The notes below the pieces were generated by a model that was not told where the DNA came from, searched no databases, and saw only the letters and a list, made by a program, of their open reading frames with translations. The position numbers and the translations under genes were made by a program. Shown here in pieces: positions 1 through 13,012 of a stretch of 64,000 nucleotides of DNA. Source of the stretch: Lineus longissimus. Lineage: Eukaryota > Nemertea > Pilidiophora > Heteronemertea > Lineidae. The stretch's first letter is position 1, and every line of letters starts with the position of its first letter. The stretch lies in NCBI RefSeq assembly GCF_910592395.1, contig NC_088310.1, forward strand, positions 751,501 to 815,500. Reading direction: 5' to 3'.

Positions 1-1837
1 TTTGAGATTTGATGTTCGTCAGACTCGAGAGTGTTATATCGGGCTATGAACAAATCTTTGCTCATAGTGCTAGTCTCTTTTGATTTTTTCGTTGGCTAAT
101 GTCTCCCATGATCTCAGTATGGACAGATATATCAATTAGGCCTCATAGAGATGACCATATCTATCTGGCTGTATCATTGTGATCTTTGCATCGTTGTGAT
201 TTCCTGCGGAAGTCATGCTCGCTGGCAAGTGCAGCACCTGCAGGCTGAAACAATGTCACATCCACCAGGTCTTCAAGAGGATGTCTCAACCTGGACAACA
301 ATGCCCTGGCCAGTCAAAGTGGACACAGTGGATGGACCTGCTCTCACCAAGCCATCCAGACAGGTTTCAGACCATTCAGGGCCATTGTCTGGCCATAATG
401 GCCCTAGCCAAATATTGATCCATTCACTGAGCTTTGTTCGTGACAGTTGACCTCACACCAGAGCAAGCAGGCACACAAAACACTAGCCATTGCACTTCCA
501 TTTTAATCCCTCCACTGCAGTTAATAGCCACAAGTGGTTGGCGCTAGCAGGGCCCCGAGATTTCGAGGGTTGATGTCCCTTCGATGCAACGGATGCTTGG
601 GTCAGTATTGCCGATTTTCCATGTACAACCTTGTGATAGATTGTGACACAAGTTATTTCCATGAAATAGGCCTTACTACAATGTCACAATCAGGTTTTCA
701 GTTCGGTCAGATTAGTTTACCAATCTTGAGGGTTAACCTCAAGATTGCACCTATCCTGTACATTCAGGACAGTCACCAAAAAACCTGAACTATAATTAGG
801 CGAGTGTCGCTCTATTTAAACTGGCCAGACAATATCATAACCACTGGCTTTATCAAGTAGATCGGGCAAACTTCAACACCACAATGATGTCATGGACATT
901 GTTCTGTACATTCCATGTTTCCCACTTTCATCTTGGGCCATTTTGTAACTTCTATGCATTGAGGAGGGTTGTGGTAAAATGGGAGTTCATTCCGCAAGTT
1001 CTGCAACGCGTTATGGGTAAGGAGGTTGCTATATGACGTAAACTTTGTGCGAATGTTCGACCCTCAAGTTGTGACCTATCTGTAATGTGTGATGCCTATC
1101 CTCCTTAAAATAACATTTTTGGGACTTTGACTTGTTTTATTTTGATGTGGGTCAGCTGGTCCTCCGTTCCCTTGTTGATACCCTTGGAGAACATCCCCTT
1201 CCTGGTGCATCCTTTTCTTGCTCTGATGAACTCTTGGTCACTGCTGAGAAGTGACCCTTCTCCTTGGAGGATGACAACCTTTGAGAGTTTTGGATTGGCC
1301 CAGTCCTGATCAATTCTCTACGCCCCTATCATGCTGGAGGTTATGAGTACTTTCTTTCCAGCTAAAGGTATCCTTTTCTTTATAATTTGATTTGATGAAC
1401 TCCTGGTCGTTGCAGAGATTGCCTTGCTTGAACGTTATTCTCCGCTAGCTGTTGGTTGTAAATCATCACACTACGGCACTGGCAGGAAGTGGGCTATCTT
1501 TCCGCTGTATCTTGGCATGGGTTAAGGTCAGGAAGTGCTGGTTATGTTGATTAGGCAGCTAATACTGGTAAAATGGGCATACCGCGATCATACTTTGAAA
1601 ACCATATACCACATAACCCTTTGCAACTGATACTGGTAAATTGGGCGTACCACTATCATACTTTGAAAACTATATGGCCCCTCAACATCATTTTCCAGGT
1701 TCAAACATCAGTAACTTTTCAGATTGTATGTTTGTGTTCGTGACTTGTTGATAATTTGTTTTTATTGAAAAATACTGAAAATGTTACCTTTTGTTTTGAA
1801 AATGTTATCTTATTTTGTGTTTCTTGTGTCTTTCCAG
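1..1837. other. Intron or upstream sequence of the SPRED gene
   Basis: No exon that I can support. The first recognised SPRED exon begins at 1838 after a tttccag acceptor and starts mid-codon, so at least one earlier exon encoding the start codon lies in this stretch or left of the window. I saw no frame here that reads as the missing N-terminus. There is no tandem array and no recognisable transposon. Confidence 0.6.
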
Positions 1838-2018
1838 TGACGACTGCCTGGTTCAGGTCAGAGCACAGGTCATGACCCGTGACGATGAATTAGTTGGCTG
1901 GGTGCCCATGGGTGGTGGGGGTTGGAGTGCGGTGGGGCTGATGAAGCGCCTCGTTGGCAGTGGTGAGGATATCAAACCTGAATACGTCATCCAAGGAGAG
2001 AGGGTCTCCGATAAATCT
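1838..2018 (+). CDS. SPRED: SPRED, exon encoding the first half of the EVH1 domain
   Basis: SPRED proteins are membrane-associated inhibitors of Ras-Raf-ERK signalling; the N-terminal EVH1 domain recruits neurofibromin. This exon reads VRAQVMTRDDELVGWVPMGG and then a stretch ending in GERVSDKS, which matches the start of the SPRED EVH1 domain (family pattern VRAVVMTRDD, GGWLPLGG, IRGERLRDK). The acceptor is tttccag before 1838 and the donor is gtaagt at 2019. The exon begins on the third base of a codon and ends in phase 0. The following exon begins VVLNC, completing the family motif across the junction. The segment after the GGGG turn is somewhat divergent from vertebrate SPREDs. The start codon lies upstream and is not seen. 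EVH1 also occurs in Ena/VASP, Homer and WASP, but the MTRDD signature and the downstream Sprouty domain point to SPRED. Confidence 0.9.
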
Positions 2019-5000
2019 GTAAGTATATCTTGTATTCCTTGAGTATGTAGGCTGCGACATTTCAACCAGTCATTCCCGCACTGTTTTCAAGCAGAACGAT
2101 GCCCAGAGAACTGGTTGAAACATCACAGCTTATACTATAATACTCAATCAACATTTCCAGTATAGCTTGCTGCATGAAACAAGCTGTGGCCTGTTCAAAA
2201 TTGCACAAGTGAACCCAGGTCCCTGGGAGTGTACTCTGTCGGGCTATATTTCTTTCCGCTAAATGTTATCCTTTTGAAAACTGATCAGACAGAAGCAAGA
2301 AGAATCTGCATCTTGGTATTCTGATGTATTTATCTTGTCATTGTGATCGTCATCATTCAAAATATGGCCATTTCCACCATCTCGCCCGCCAGCGTCTGTG
2401 TACTGTTGCCATGAGAAATATTCCTGGAAATATGTGAAGTGTGTTTTGGCACTGTAGTTCAGTATGAACTCAGTTGGCAACAATAGCAGTTGTACCAAAA
2501 CAAGGAATGTACTTTTGTTCTTGAGGAAGTTGTGAGCTGGTCATTTTTAATGGGGGTCAGGCATAGCCTCGGAGGAGCACAAATTGTGCCAGTGTCATGA
2601 TTCTCACTGGTACACCTCCATTTTTCAAGACCACAGATAAAAAATCAACATCCAGCAGTTTTGAAATAAGTTGTAATGTAAATCAGGGCTATAAATCAGA
2701 TGTGGAAATGATAGAGGCCTCATGTCACGAGTTGTATTGGTCCCACATCATCCAGGCCTTTCAGTGCACTTCCCCTTTCTCATATTGGTAGTGGAAAAGG
2801 CCCGAGACTTGATCTGGATGGTCCCGCATGAGATTTGATTGAACCAAACTATAGCTTTAGGCTGGTATTGAATTGTCCATGTTACATGTTTGTCACAGTT
2901 GTTATGACACTTGCACTCATTGTCCCTCTCTTTGTTTTACTGATGTCAATGATTACTTTCATTTGCCCCAGTGATATAATGACCTGGTCAATAAGATTAG
3001 GCTGAAGAGGGCAGAGAACCAGTACGTTTCTTGAAAATAGATCATCGGTCCTGTACCAACAATTTTGTGCCAACCATGAGCAAAGTGTATCCTGGCTTCA
3101 TGACCAATGTGACCCCATCCTGGGTTGACCGTGCAAATACCAACTGACTACAACAAAATACAAAGCATGAACTATGGCACACTTCCTGTCCCCAATCGAA
3201 GGTTGCCAAATTCTGGCGATATATTTAGTAACCCATTGAAAATGTTATGAAGAGAAACCAGTGGGAGGAATTTCATGAAAAATGTTGCATGGGGTGGTGT
3301 TCTTCATTGTCCTTGGAGGGCAGTCAGTTCCCTCACCCTTGCATGGCAGATATTCCATAGACCGTGAGTCTGAAAGTAACTGGCTATCACTAAAGCACCT
3401 CACACACAAGAAGATTTTTGCTGCGATCAAATTTCAAAAGACTAATATGTGATCTTGCTGCAATATTTGGATTAAAATGTTCAGATCAGATTTATCTTGC
3501 AGTCCTTGTGTAAAACTCTGCGATACAGAAGGCAACTCTCTGCAACAGATCTGGTTTTTCCTGGGTGTACCAGTTACCTTCTAGTGTCGGTTTCCTCCTA
3601 CAGCAGAAAGTCTTGTCCAAAGTAACCTTGAATTAGAAATGACGGTGCTATAAATCTTCCATGGGTTGAATTATGAATTATTGCACCATAGCTCACCAGC
3701 CTCAAAAACTTTTTATTGAGTGTCGGAGAATGCAGTTTGTTCTGTCAGAATGTCTGGTGACAAAGACTGACCGAGATTCCCTCACCCCAAATTACCACCT
3801 AGAATTGATTAACAATTACTCCATATCGGGAATTCTCTGCCTGTTGTAAGAGGTAAATTGCTCATTTCCATTTTGGTGGGTATAATGAGCAGGTTGATCC
3901 AGGTCAGTTGGGGCAGTTGGAAGGTTTTATTTCCTCCTCGGAGTGATACCGTACTCTGACCTCGCCTCCAATGTGGCATTGTTAGTTCTCTGTACACACC
4001 GTGATGAGCTTATCATTGTGCTTTGTCCCATTGCAGTTCCTTGCCATCCTCGAATGTGACCTCTCCCTTCATCTACTACATGCCCCCCTCCCCCGGCATG
4101 TTATGTTCAGTTCCCTCACACATTCCCTGCCATATTTGACCCCCAAATGTTTTGACACTGCAAGAAGTCTGGTACTCCCCCATCAACTAGACGGACACGA
4201 CCAAACACTTCATGCTGAATTGCCCATATCATCCAACACAAAGTCCCACCTCAAATATTTGTTGAGATATTAGTGATGCAAATGACTGGAAATGTGAATC
4301 ATTAGGAAAATTTGAGGAATTTCGTGCCATCTGTCTTTCATGTTTTATGTATGTTTCTACCCATGTTGCTGCATATAGCACTCTCCAATTTTTGTCTTTA
4401 TTCTAAATTCATAATTTGATAAACATGTAGGCCTACCAGTTGGGCAAATTGATGTCACAGCCTGCTGTGAGATATGAAATGAGCCTACCAGGGAGGAGGA
4501 TTACCAACAAATTTATATGTAGTACTGTTGAGAATTCTGGCCCCTATTTGGACAAACTCAACTTGACCCAAGCAGTTTATCAGATATTTCAACCAAAGAA
4601 AGCTACTTTCTCCTCCACTACCACCACCTACCCCATTGAGGCTGATGCCAGGTAGAAGTTTCCTCATTCCTGGTAGTTCAGTGTGATATCAAACAAACCT
4701 GCTACCCACTGCTCCCCCCCTGCCCGTCACCCCTTGTGGTCTTGACAGTGGTCAGTTTTGTCGATCGAGTGTAATTGGATGCATCCTTTTACAAGCCCAT
4801 CCCGAGCGATCTCGGGAGTCCTCTCACGAGTGTCCTCTCACGAGTGTCCTCTCACCAGTGTCCTCTCACCAGTGTCCTCTCACCAGTGTCCTCCCACCAG
4901 TGTCCTCCCACGAGTGTCCTCCCACGAGTGTCCTCCCACCAGTGTCCTCTCACCAGTGTCCTCCCACCAGTGTCCTCTCACCAGTGTCCTCTCACCAGTG

Positions 5001-5085
5001 TCCAAGAGGGTATTCTAACTGTACCTGTCGGCACTGTATGTTGCCAACACTTTTTAACCTTCATTATTTCTTGCTCTCTTTTCAG
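2019..5085 (+). other. SPRED intron between the two EVH1 exons
   Basis: Phase-0 intron bounded by gtaagt at 2019 and ttttcag before 5086. Apart from the 14-bp tandem array at 4817-5003 it holds no recognised gene or transposon. Short open frames on both strands here have no family features and are taken as chance. Confidence 0.8.
4817..5003 (+). repeat. 14-bp minisatellite, about 13 copies
   Basis: Tandem copies of gtcctctcaccagt with two alternating variants (ctcac/cccac and cgagt/ccagt). Because 3 x 14 = 42, it is open in several frames, giving spurious Ser/Pro/Val-rich frames. It ends about 80 bp before the SPRED exon acceptor at 5086. The strand-specific pyrimidine richness places a C/T-rich block just upstream of the natural polypyrimidine tract. 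Confidence 0.9.
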
Positions 5086-5260
5086 GTGGTTTTAAATTGT
5101 AGATTAAAAAAGGACTTACAATATACACAGGCGACGCCAACATTTCACCATTGGCGGACACAGGACAAAAAGTTCGGCCTAACTTTTCAAAAAAATTCGG
5201 ATGCCCGTGCATTTGACAATGGTGTAAAAAGGGCATTGGAAGATTTATTAGAAGGCACTG
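5086..5260 (+). CDS. SPRED: SPRED, exon encoding the second half of the EVH1 domain
   Basis: The exon reads [35 protein letters not shown] and [21 protein letters not shown]. These are the most conserved part of the SPRED EVH1 domain: the LKKDL, TPTFHHW, KKFGLTF and DARAFD blocks align in order with vertebrate SPRED1/2. Acceptor ttttcag precedes 5086 and donor gtaagt starts at 5261. The 175-nt exon enters in phase 0 and leaves after the first base of a Gly codon, which the next exon completes with GA. The tryptophan in TFHHW and the aromatic residues of the proline-rich-ligand groove are present, so the domain looks intact. Coding extends past 5260 on paper, but the splice donor and loss of similarity place the exon end there. 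Confidence 0.95.
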
Positions 5261-8200
5261 GTAAGTCAGTTTTAGATATTTTCAATTTGTATTTCCGTTG
5301 TGAGAAAGTAGTAACTGAAGTCATAGCGCAGACCAATTTTTTAAACGAAACTAAAAACCTGATGCAACAACTCGTATTTAAACCAGCTGGCAGTGGAACT
5401 GGCTGATCAGTGATGCTCATATCAAATATTTTTAAATCATCATGCAAAAGAGCCGTTTTAGTTACTATGACCTGCGACATGACAATATGACTAGTGATTG
5501 CAATCTAACCAATCAGCGACTAGATTCCGACGGCAATTGTCACGATGTCATAGAGGTTACATCACCAAGAGTCATTGGTTTGCAAGACGCTTTAGTCCCT
5601 GGTGGTGTGGATTTGGTTGCTTGTGTTGGACAGGCTTCGGTGAAAATGGTCAGCCATGATGGAGCCTGACATCTTGCCATCATTGTGACATGACAGTTCT
5701 TGATAAAAATGAAAAACGTCCACGCAGTTTATAGTGTGTTGTGTCATCCCTTGATTCGGTGTTAACCTGTGGACAATTCCATACACAACTGATTCCATGT
5801 AGGACTGATTGGGACAGTTGGGACCTGAGTTGCCTCAGAATACCACCATACCTTAGCTGCAGGGTGCTGAGCTCCCCACTTCCCTCCTCTGAAAGTCGAG
5901 GAGGGGTGAGATGTCAAGGATAAGCTCTCAGGGTTGTTTTGATTTTGAACAGCCTGTACCATGTGATTTATGCCTGGGCAGTAAATCCATGTATTAGGTA
6001 TTCCCAACCATTGTGTCATGGCAGCTCTATCCTTGCCTGACATTTAAATCACCTAGCTTAACTTGACTTGAATGGGTTTTAAGTGGATTAGGAATGACAT
6101 GGATTATCTTTCCATGGATTATCTGTCCAAGCTAATGTCTTGTAAGCATTCAAGTTTTTTGGCCGAACAATGTGAACCCATACTGCACATTTGAGTATAA
6201 GTTCACTGATGTCAAAGTAAATGTTCTATACCATTGTTTTTGCATGATAAGCATTGATTGCACTGTGAGCCAGAGCTATTGGTTTATTCAGTAACAATTT
6301 CGTAATTTCTAGTGATTTAGGAATGACATGGATGATTGCTTCATTGACTATCCCACCATGTGAATGTTCTGTAACAGTGTAAGCCTCAAGTTGAGACTAA
6401 TCTCTTGGTCATAGCTAGCAGTTTGTGCTTCTGAACTTGAAAACAGCTCCATAGAAATTCTGAAGGCAGGCAAAGAGGTTGAAAATAGCTTCGTTTAAAA
6501 AAATTGGTCTGTGTTGTGATAAAGGCCAGCGCCAACTTGATGATGGTTTGATGTGGCTTATTAGTTGGAAAAACAGAGGTCACCAGTCACCCCAGTCATC
6601 TGGAATGTGTTGCCTGCCAACTGGTATTACACTCAGTGTGTGATGAAATGATCTGGCTACCGATACACAGCTGTTGAAGGCAATGTATTAAAAAGGATCA
6701 TCTCAATCATATGAAATGGCTTTTTTGAGACTAACGTGCATCTGTACTTCCAGCGTGTTTCACTATTGTTAGTTTTGTTATTGCGCACTGTTCACTTGAA
6801 CGGCCCTGTGCAGAGCTTGGACCAGGAGCTACGCAGCCTCATTCAACCTTTGAACTCAGACAGGGAAAAACCAAGTGCTAAGTGCATCAGAAGGGATTTG
6901 AACCCATCACCTCCTACTACAACACCACCACACACACACATCTTCAAACACCATGAAAATGAAAACAGAATGAAATGAAATGCTTGCGGCACTGCGGCAG
7001 GAAGTTTCAACCGCATTTGAACGAAACCGAGACTCGCGTCTGTCATGCACAAGTGTCAGCCAGCCCAGCTCTAATTGCCGAGCTGCAATATTGGCTATTT
7101 CACTTTCATGACAAATTGATCTGGTCCAAGAAATCAGGGGAATTGTTATGAATTTGCCTAATGAAATAATGATTAGTGCCGTGTATTGACGATTGAGTGC
7201 ATGTTTGCTCGTAAATGCCAACTCCTGTCAAATATGTGGCTACACTTACAATAAATGCAGCACTGCTCTATGAAAAATGACCTTCGTATAAATGATCCAA
7301 TAATTTCTTTTTGATTGGGGTGTAAATGATTTAATTGGGTGTGTAGTCATTACCTCTCTTTTTCTCATTATGACTGTATATCTATGCCTACAGTTAGTGT
7401 AAAATCATGGCTTGGTAAAGTGTCATGGTTTTGTTGTTTTAAAAGATGAGGCCAAATAGTTTTCTGTTCGTATACAATTCAATGAGTCACATCTTTCCAC
7501 GGCATCCCGACACTTCCATATTTCTGAGCAGAATTCTGCAACAAAGGGAGCAATCGTCAATATTTAGAGAGATAATTATCGACTAGAAAGTCATTAGCTC
7601 TAAGACAATATTGGGCGACTTGTAATGTAATGTAATGTAGGAGGAAACCGGAGATTCTGGAGGACATTACACCCTCCGCGATAGTCGCCATCTCCATCAC
7701 ATGAAGATCTCATCTGATCGGGAGTCAAACCAATGCTCTCGGGTGCAAGCACTGATGTTTATTTTGAACATCCGCCTCAGCACTGCACTGCATTTTAATA
7801 AAATAAGCCTAAATAGGGTGTGTTTATGAATTGGACTCTGATTATCTTCATCATTTTGACTCAACAAGCTCTACGTGGACCTTCTAATCACCAACAGGCT
7901 GCCATGTCCGGGACTGGCAAAAATCTGCATAAAGACTCCCTGGTAAAATGTGGTGACTCTGTAGTGCATTGAGAAACACTTGTGTCCATCTGCAGGTTAT
8001 CATTATTTCATAGGCCTGGTATATGTTTATACATTCTGATGACTCACGCCTGAGGCCTTGGCATGAATATTCTCATATTTTCTCCAGGTTTTTGTACTGG
8101 TTTTCGGGACAGCAATTGAGGAGGTGAGAAGGGATTGTCCTTCGATATTCTGTGAGACTAGGTATCTAGATTGACCAGAGTTCAATGGCTATTTTGAGTT

Positions 8201-8274
8201 TTGTTTGGCCCCCTATGGCCATCCTCAGTTTCAGGGCCTATCACATTGCTCTTCAGACCTTTTGTCACCTCACT

Positions 8275-9908
8275 GAGCCCATCCTGATCTTCAGGGTCTT
8301 TCACTCCGTACAACTGGTCTTACTTTCACTCCACTTCTCCTAGGAAGCCCATCCTGATCTTCAGGGTCTTTCACTCCGTACAACTGGTCTTACTTTCACT
8401 CCACTTCTCCTAGGAGGCCCATCCTGATCTTCAGGGTCTTTCACTCCGTACAACTGGTCTTACTTTCACTCCACTTCTCCTAGGAAGCCCATCCTGATCT
8501 TCAGGGTCTTTCACTCCGTACAACTGGTCTTACTTTCACTCCACTTCTCCTAGGAGGCCCATCCTGATCTTCAGGGTCTTTCACTCCGTACAACTGGTCT
8601 TACTTTCACTCCACTTCTCCTAGGAGGCCCATCCTGATCTTCAGGGTCTTTCACTCCGTACAACTGGTCTTACTTTCACTCCACTTCTCCTAGGAAGCCC
8701 ATCCTGATCTTCAGGGTCTTTCACTCCGTACAACTGGTCTTACTTTCACTCCACTTCTCCTAGGAAGCCCATCCTGATCTTCAGGGTCTTTCACTCCGTA
8801 CAACTGGTCTTACTTTCACTCCACTTCTCCTAGGAAGCCCATCCTGACATCAGGGTCTTTCACTCCGTACAACTGGTCTTACTTTCACTCCACTTCTCCT
8901 AGGAAGCCCATCCTGACTTCAGGGTCTTTCACTCCGTACAACTGGTCTTACTTTCACTCCACTTCTCCTAGGAAGCCCATCCTGCGCTTCAGGGTCTTTC
9001 ACTCCGTACAACTGGTCTTACTTTCACTCCACTTCTCCTAGGAAGCCCATCCTGCGCTTCAGGGTCTTTCACTCCGTACAACTGGTCTTACTTTCACTCC
9101 ACTTCTCCTAGGAAGCCCATCCTGATCTTCAGGGTCTTTCACTCCGTACAACTGGTCTTACTTTCACTCCACTTCTCCTCGGAAGCCCATCCTGATCTTC
9201 AGGGTCTTTCACTCCGTACAACTGGTCTTACTTTCACTCCACTTCTCCTAGGAAGCCCATCCTGATCTTCAGGGTCTTTCACTCCGTACAACTGGTCTTA
9301 CTTTCACTCCACTTCTCCTAGGAAGCCCATCCTGATCTTCAGGGTCTTTCACTCCGTACAACTGGTCTTACTTTCACTCCACTTCTCCTAGGAAGCCCAT
9401 CCTGATCTTCAGGGTCTTTCACTCCGTACAACTGGTCTTACTTTCACTCCACTTCTCCTAGGAAGCCCATCCTGATCTTCAGGGTCTTTCACTCCGTACA
9501 ACTGGTCTTACTTTCACTCCACTTCTCCTAGGAAGCCCATCCTGATCTTCAGGGTCTTTCACTCCGTACAACTGGTCTTACTTTCACTCCACTTCTCCTA
9601 GGAAGCCCATCCTGATCTTCAGGGTCTTTCACTCCGTACAACTGGTCTTACTTTCACTCCACTTCTCCTAGGAAGCCCATCCTGATCTTCAGGGTCTTTC
9701 ACTCCGTACAACTGGTCTTACTTTCACTCCACTTCTCCTAGGAAGCCCACCCTGACTTCAGGGTCTTTCACTCCGTACAACTGGTCTTACTTTCACTCCA
9801 CTTCTCCTAGGAAGCCCATCCTGATCTTCAGGGTCTTTCACTCCGTACAACTGGTCTTACTTTCACTCCACTTCTCCTAGGAAGCCCATCCTGAGCTTCA
9901 GGGCCTTT
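8275..9908 (+). repeat. 70-bp tandem array, about 23 copies
   Basis: The unit begins cccatcctgatcttcagg, contains tcactccgtacaactggtct and ends acttctcctaggaag. Period is 70 bp, with a few 69-bp copies where the gatct segment is shortened (around 8845, 8915, 9755). Copies differ at only a few positions (aagccc/aggccc, gatcttc/gcgcttc), so the array is young or actively homogenised. A degraded half-unit precedes it near 8205-8275, and the last copy decays after 9900. There are no unique spacers, so it is not CRISPR-like. Neither strand gives a continuous reading frame. Confidence 0.95.
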
Positions 9909-12537
9909 TACTTAGTGCTACAGACCGATGAGACAATTGTGTGTCAAATGACCCTAGTATTTGAGTGATGCAGAGAGCACTCTTAAAAGTGACTTAGAGC
10001 AAGATCAAATCTCTTTTCTAACTGTATATTCCACTGCCTCAGATCATTGCATGTCCCTCCTACACCTATTTCATAAACATCCATTTCTTTCTATGATGCT
10101 GTCATAACACAATATATCTCCATTATTCAACACATTCACCCGAAGGCCTATTTTTCCCTCTTGTCTTGCATGTATGATGTACGCATGGAGGCTTAAAATA
10201 AACAACAGTATTGATAATCTCTCACCAATTTCATGCCATTTACTGCCGAAGTTCTCATTTCAATGCGTTTTTGAATTGTTTATCGATCAAGGTATTGCCT
10301 GCATTCAGTACAAATATATTGTCAGAAAAGATCGTAAAACAATGGTAACTCCTTGATCTCTGTGCAGCTGATTTGTAATCTGTCAAGTCAAACACCATGA
10401 CGTACGGCTTGGCAGAGAACGCATTTCGAAAAAGGTGCTGAAACTGCCGTTCGTGGCTGCTTATGATCTGGTCAGAACGAGTTAACGTGGCTGTGAATTA
10501 ATTGATACGATGTTTAATGAATGACTTCATCTGGTAATTGATCTTGGAACAGTTGTGCCGTGGCGGCAGCCAGTATGGAGTGTGTAGTCCCGCGTCTACT
10601 GCGTAGGTGGTACTCGGTTATTGAATCTGAGGCCATCTCATGATGTAGTCCGCTCTATTATGGAGCATTGGTACTTGCTGCTTGAATCGCTGTGTGGGTG
10701 GGGCGAGCCATAAAATCGTCTGGACAAGTTTCCTCCAGACACCACGCGTTTCAAAATGGGGCCTACCTTTAGGGCAAATAATTCTTCCTCGTGCAAATAC
10801 TCATGATGGTCATCGCGTGTTTGCTGTGGTAAAACATAGGGTGTCTCTTTTGTTTTGGACCCGCGGAATGTCAGAGGTGGTTGGTTTCTTGCTCTGATTC
10901 ACTCTTACAGAGTGAGGTGCACACTCGTTAGTAGGTGAGAGATCTCCTCATAAAATTATGAGATCAGGCAGGGCTCGAGTAGAGCAGCCTCACTTCTCGA
11001 TGTGGGTGGAAATATGTTTTAAGAAAAGTTGATCTTATCATCCGTCTGAAAAACATTTCTTTTAAAATCTGTTTCAATGTTTTGCTGGCATCTTGTATTT
11101 GGCCACAATTAGGCCTTAATGGGTGATCAGGTCCTGATAGTGTGATGAAGTGTATTGGATATTGCTGATTTCTCATTTTGATGGCAGCTTTGTGCCTTAG
11201 ATTTGATTGACTGGAGAAGCACTCCTTGAAAGACTCTTTCCAGCTGTACTCTGATCGATGTAGCCTTTGCCTAATGTCTACATGCATTTCATTTGAGACG
11301 CACTCTTCTCCTATTGCATCCGTGGCTAAAGTATATCCTGTTAAAACGGAGTTGATTATCGAGGAAAAAACTCGCACCATTTGGAGTACCGGAAGTTCCA
11401 ATTGACTGATGGTGGCAAAATTGACTCTTTCCTATTTGTGTTATCATGGTACCTGAAGGTTGTTGATTGGCCTGGCTTCAAGGTGCTCTCCTTCCTATAC
11501 CATGTATACAGTTTGTACTACAGGTTAGCGCTGTGATCACGTTAACCCATTGTGGCCGCTGCGAGGAAGTGGAAACTTGTTGTAGCTGGGCTAGTTTTCT
11601 TCTCGGACTTCAGCTGGCCATGTTACCATGTTTTCTGCTTAACCAAATGTGACTTTTGGGTAGATTTGTCAACTGAATTGAGTGGTCAGGTATTTGGGCT
11701 GTCAGGTCAGGGTTGTAACCAAACAGTGTTACTAAAGAACTATTGGACAGCTAGTCTTGATGATTCTCAACAGCTCTGTCTACTCCAGCGCAAGTAAGGT
11801 CGTTGTCCGTGCAGTTTTGTGCCCAATACCCAGTATCATTGAAAAATCATTGATAATTACAGCCAGTACAGACTGTCAAAATCTAGACTTGTATGATGAC
11901 ATGTCCAAACCTTGATATGACCGACTGATAGTGGAGATTGCAGACATTCTTCTTGACTGATCAATGGAAGTGTCATGCCAACAATGCACAGGCAGATAAA
12001 AAAAATCTGCAAACAGACTGGCAAAATCTGTCCATTTCAATCGTGGTTGGCATATTACACACGAAAACTGGCCTGAAATGGCAGGAAAAATTTGCCATTA
12101 TTTCTCTTCAAATTGCTCATTCTTGGTCATGCTTTGTCCGATTTAGGCAAAGTAGGTGATTTTAGATACTTCAGACTTCAAAGTTTCACATGAAAGAATA
12201 AATGTATATGTGTGAAATTGCCAAAATTGGGGGTGCCACATTCTTGTGAAATGGACAATATCGACTTGTATCATTTCATGTTCACTGACCTTGATACTTG
12301 ATTTGCCATGACAGCTAGAAGTGGCATGGCAGACCTTCCTTCTAACTGACCTGTCCAATTTGATCACTGCCAGACAAGGCACGGAATGGTCATGTTGTGA
12401 ACAATAGTCTCCTGGGTGAAGATGATGTGCCCTTCTCACTGTCAACTTTGATGACAGCTTTAACAACAGTATCAGCATATACTGATGCACTTTAACCCTG
12501 AAGTGGAGAGTAGACGGTCCCAATCATTCAGCTGTCA

Positions 12538-13012
12538 TTGGACGGTCGTCTTTGGGGAGTTAGAAGAAGGTCTGTGGACGGTTGTCTCTGGGGAGTGAGA
12601 AGAAGGTCTGTGGACGGTTGTCTCTGGGGAGTGTGAAGAAGGTCTGTGGACGGTTGTCTCTGGGGAGTGTGAAGAAGGTCTGTGGACGGTTGTCTCTGGG
12701 GAGTGTGAAGAAGGTCTGTGGACGGTTGTCTCTGGGGAGTGAGAAGAAGGTCTGTGGACGGTTGTCTCTGGGGAGTGAGAAGAAGGCCTGTGGACGGTTG
12801 TCTCTGGGGAGTGAGATGAAGGTCTGTGGACGGTCGTCTCTGGGGAGTGAGAAGAAGGTCTGTGGACGGTTGTCTCTGGGGAGTTAGAAGAAGGTCTGTG
12901 GACGGTTGTCTCTGGGGAGTGAGAAGAAGGTCTGTGGACGGTTGTCTCTGGGGAGTTAGAAGAAGGTCTGTGGACGGTTGTCTCTGGGGAGTGAGAAGAA
13001 GGTCTGTGGGAT
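12538..13012 (+). repeat. 36-bp minisatellite, about 13 copies
   Basis: The unit is ggacggttgtctctgggg plus agtgagaagaaggtctgt. Variants are gtgtgaag, gttagaag and gtgagatg. The period is divisible by three, so both strands are open through the array, giving a 12-residue repeat (TPQRQPSTDLLL) on the minus strand and GSEKKVCGRLSL-type repeats on the plus strand. Its intronic position and the equal openness of both strands argue against coding. Confidence 0.93.

Noticed and set aside
4758-5095. Ser/Pro/Val-rich frames over the 14-bp array
   Set aside because: Repeat-generated. Only the part from 5086, in the frame beginning VVLNC, is a real exon.
6880-6935. tRNA/SINE-like B box on the minus strand (ggatttgaacc at 6894-6904)
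   Set aside because: An 11-base match to the B-box consensus without a convincing A box, cloverleaf or repeat body.
7625-7700. Sequence taatgtaggaggaaaccgga, similar to a motif near 3590 in reverse
   Set aside because: The shared block is only about 15 bases. It may be part of a dispersed invertebrate repeat, but the boundaries cannot be defined here.
8275-9908. CRISPR-like array
   Set aside because: Units are directly adjacent with no unique spacers, and the context is an animal intron.
10964-11401. 145-codon minus-strand frame in the large SPRED intron
   Set aside because: No recognisable motif, no splice context and a length expected by chance in 15 kb.
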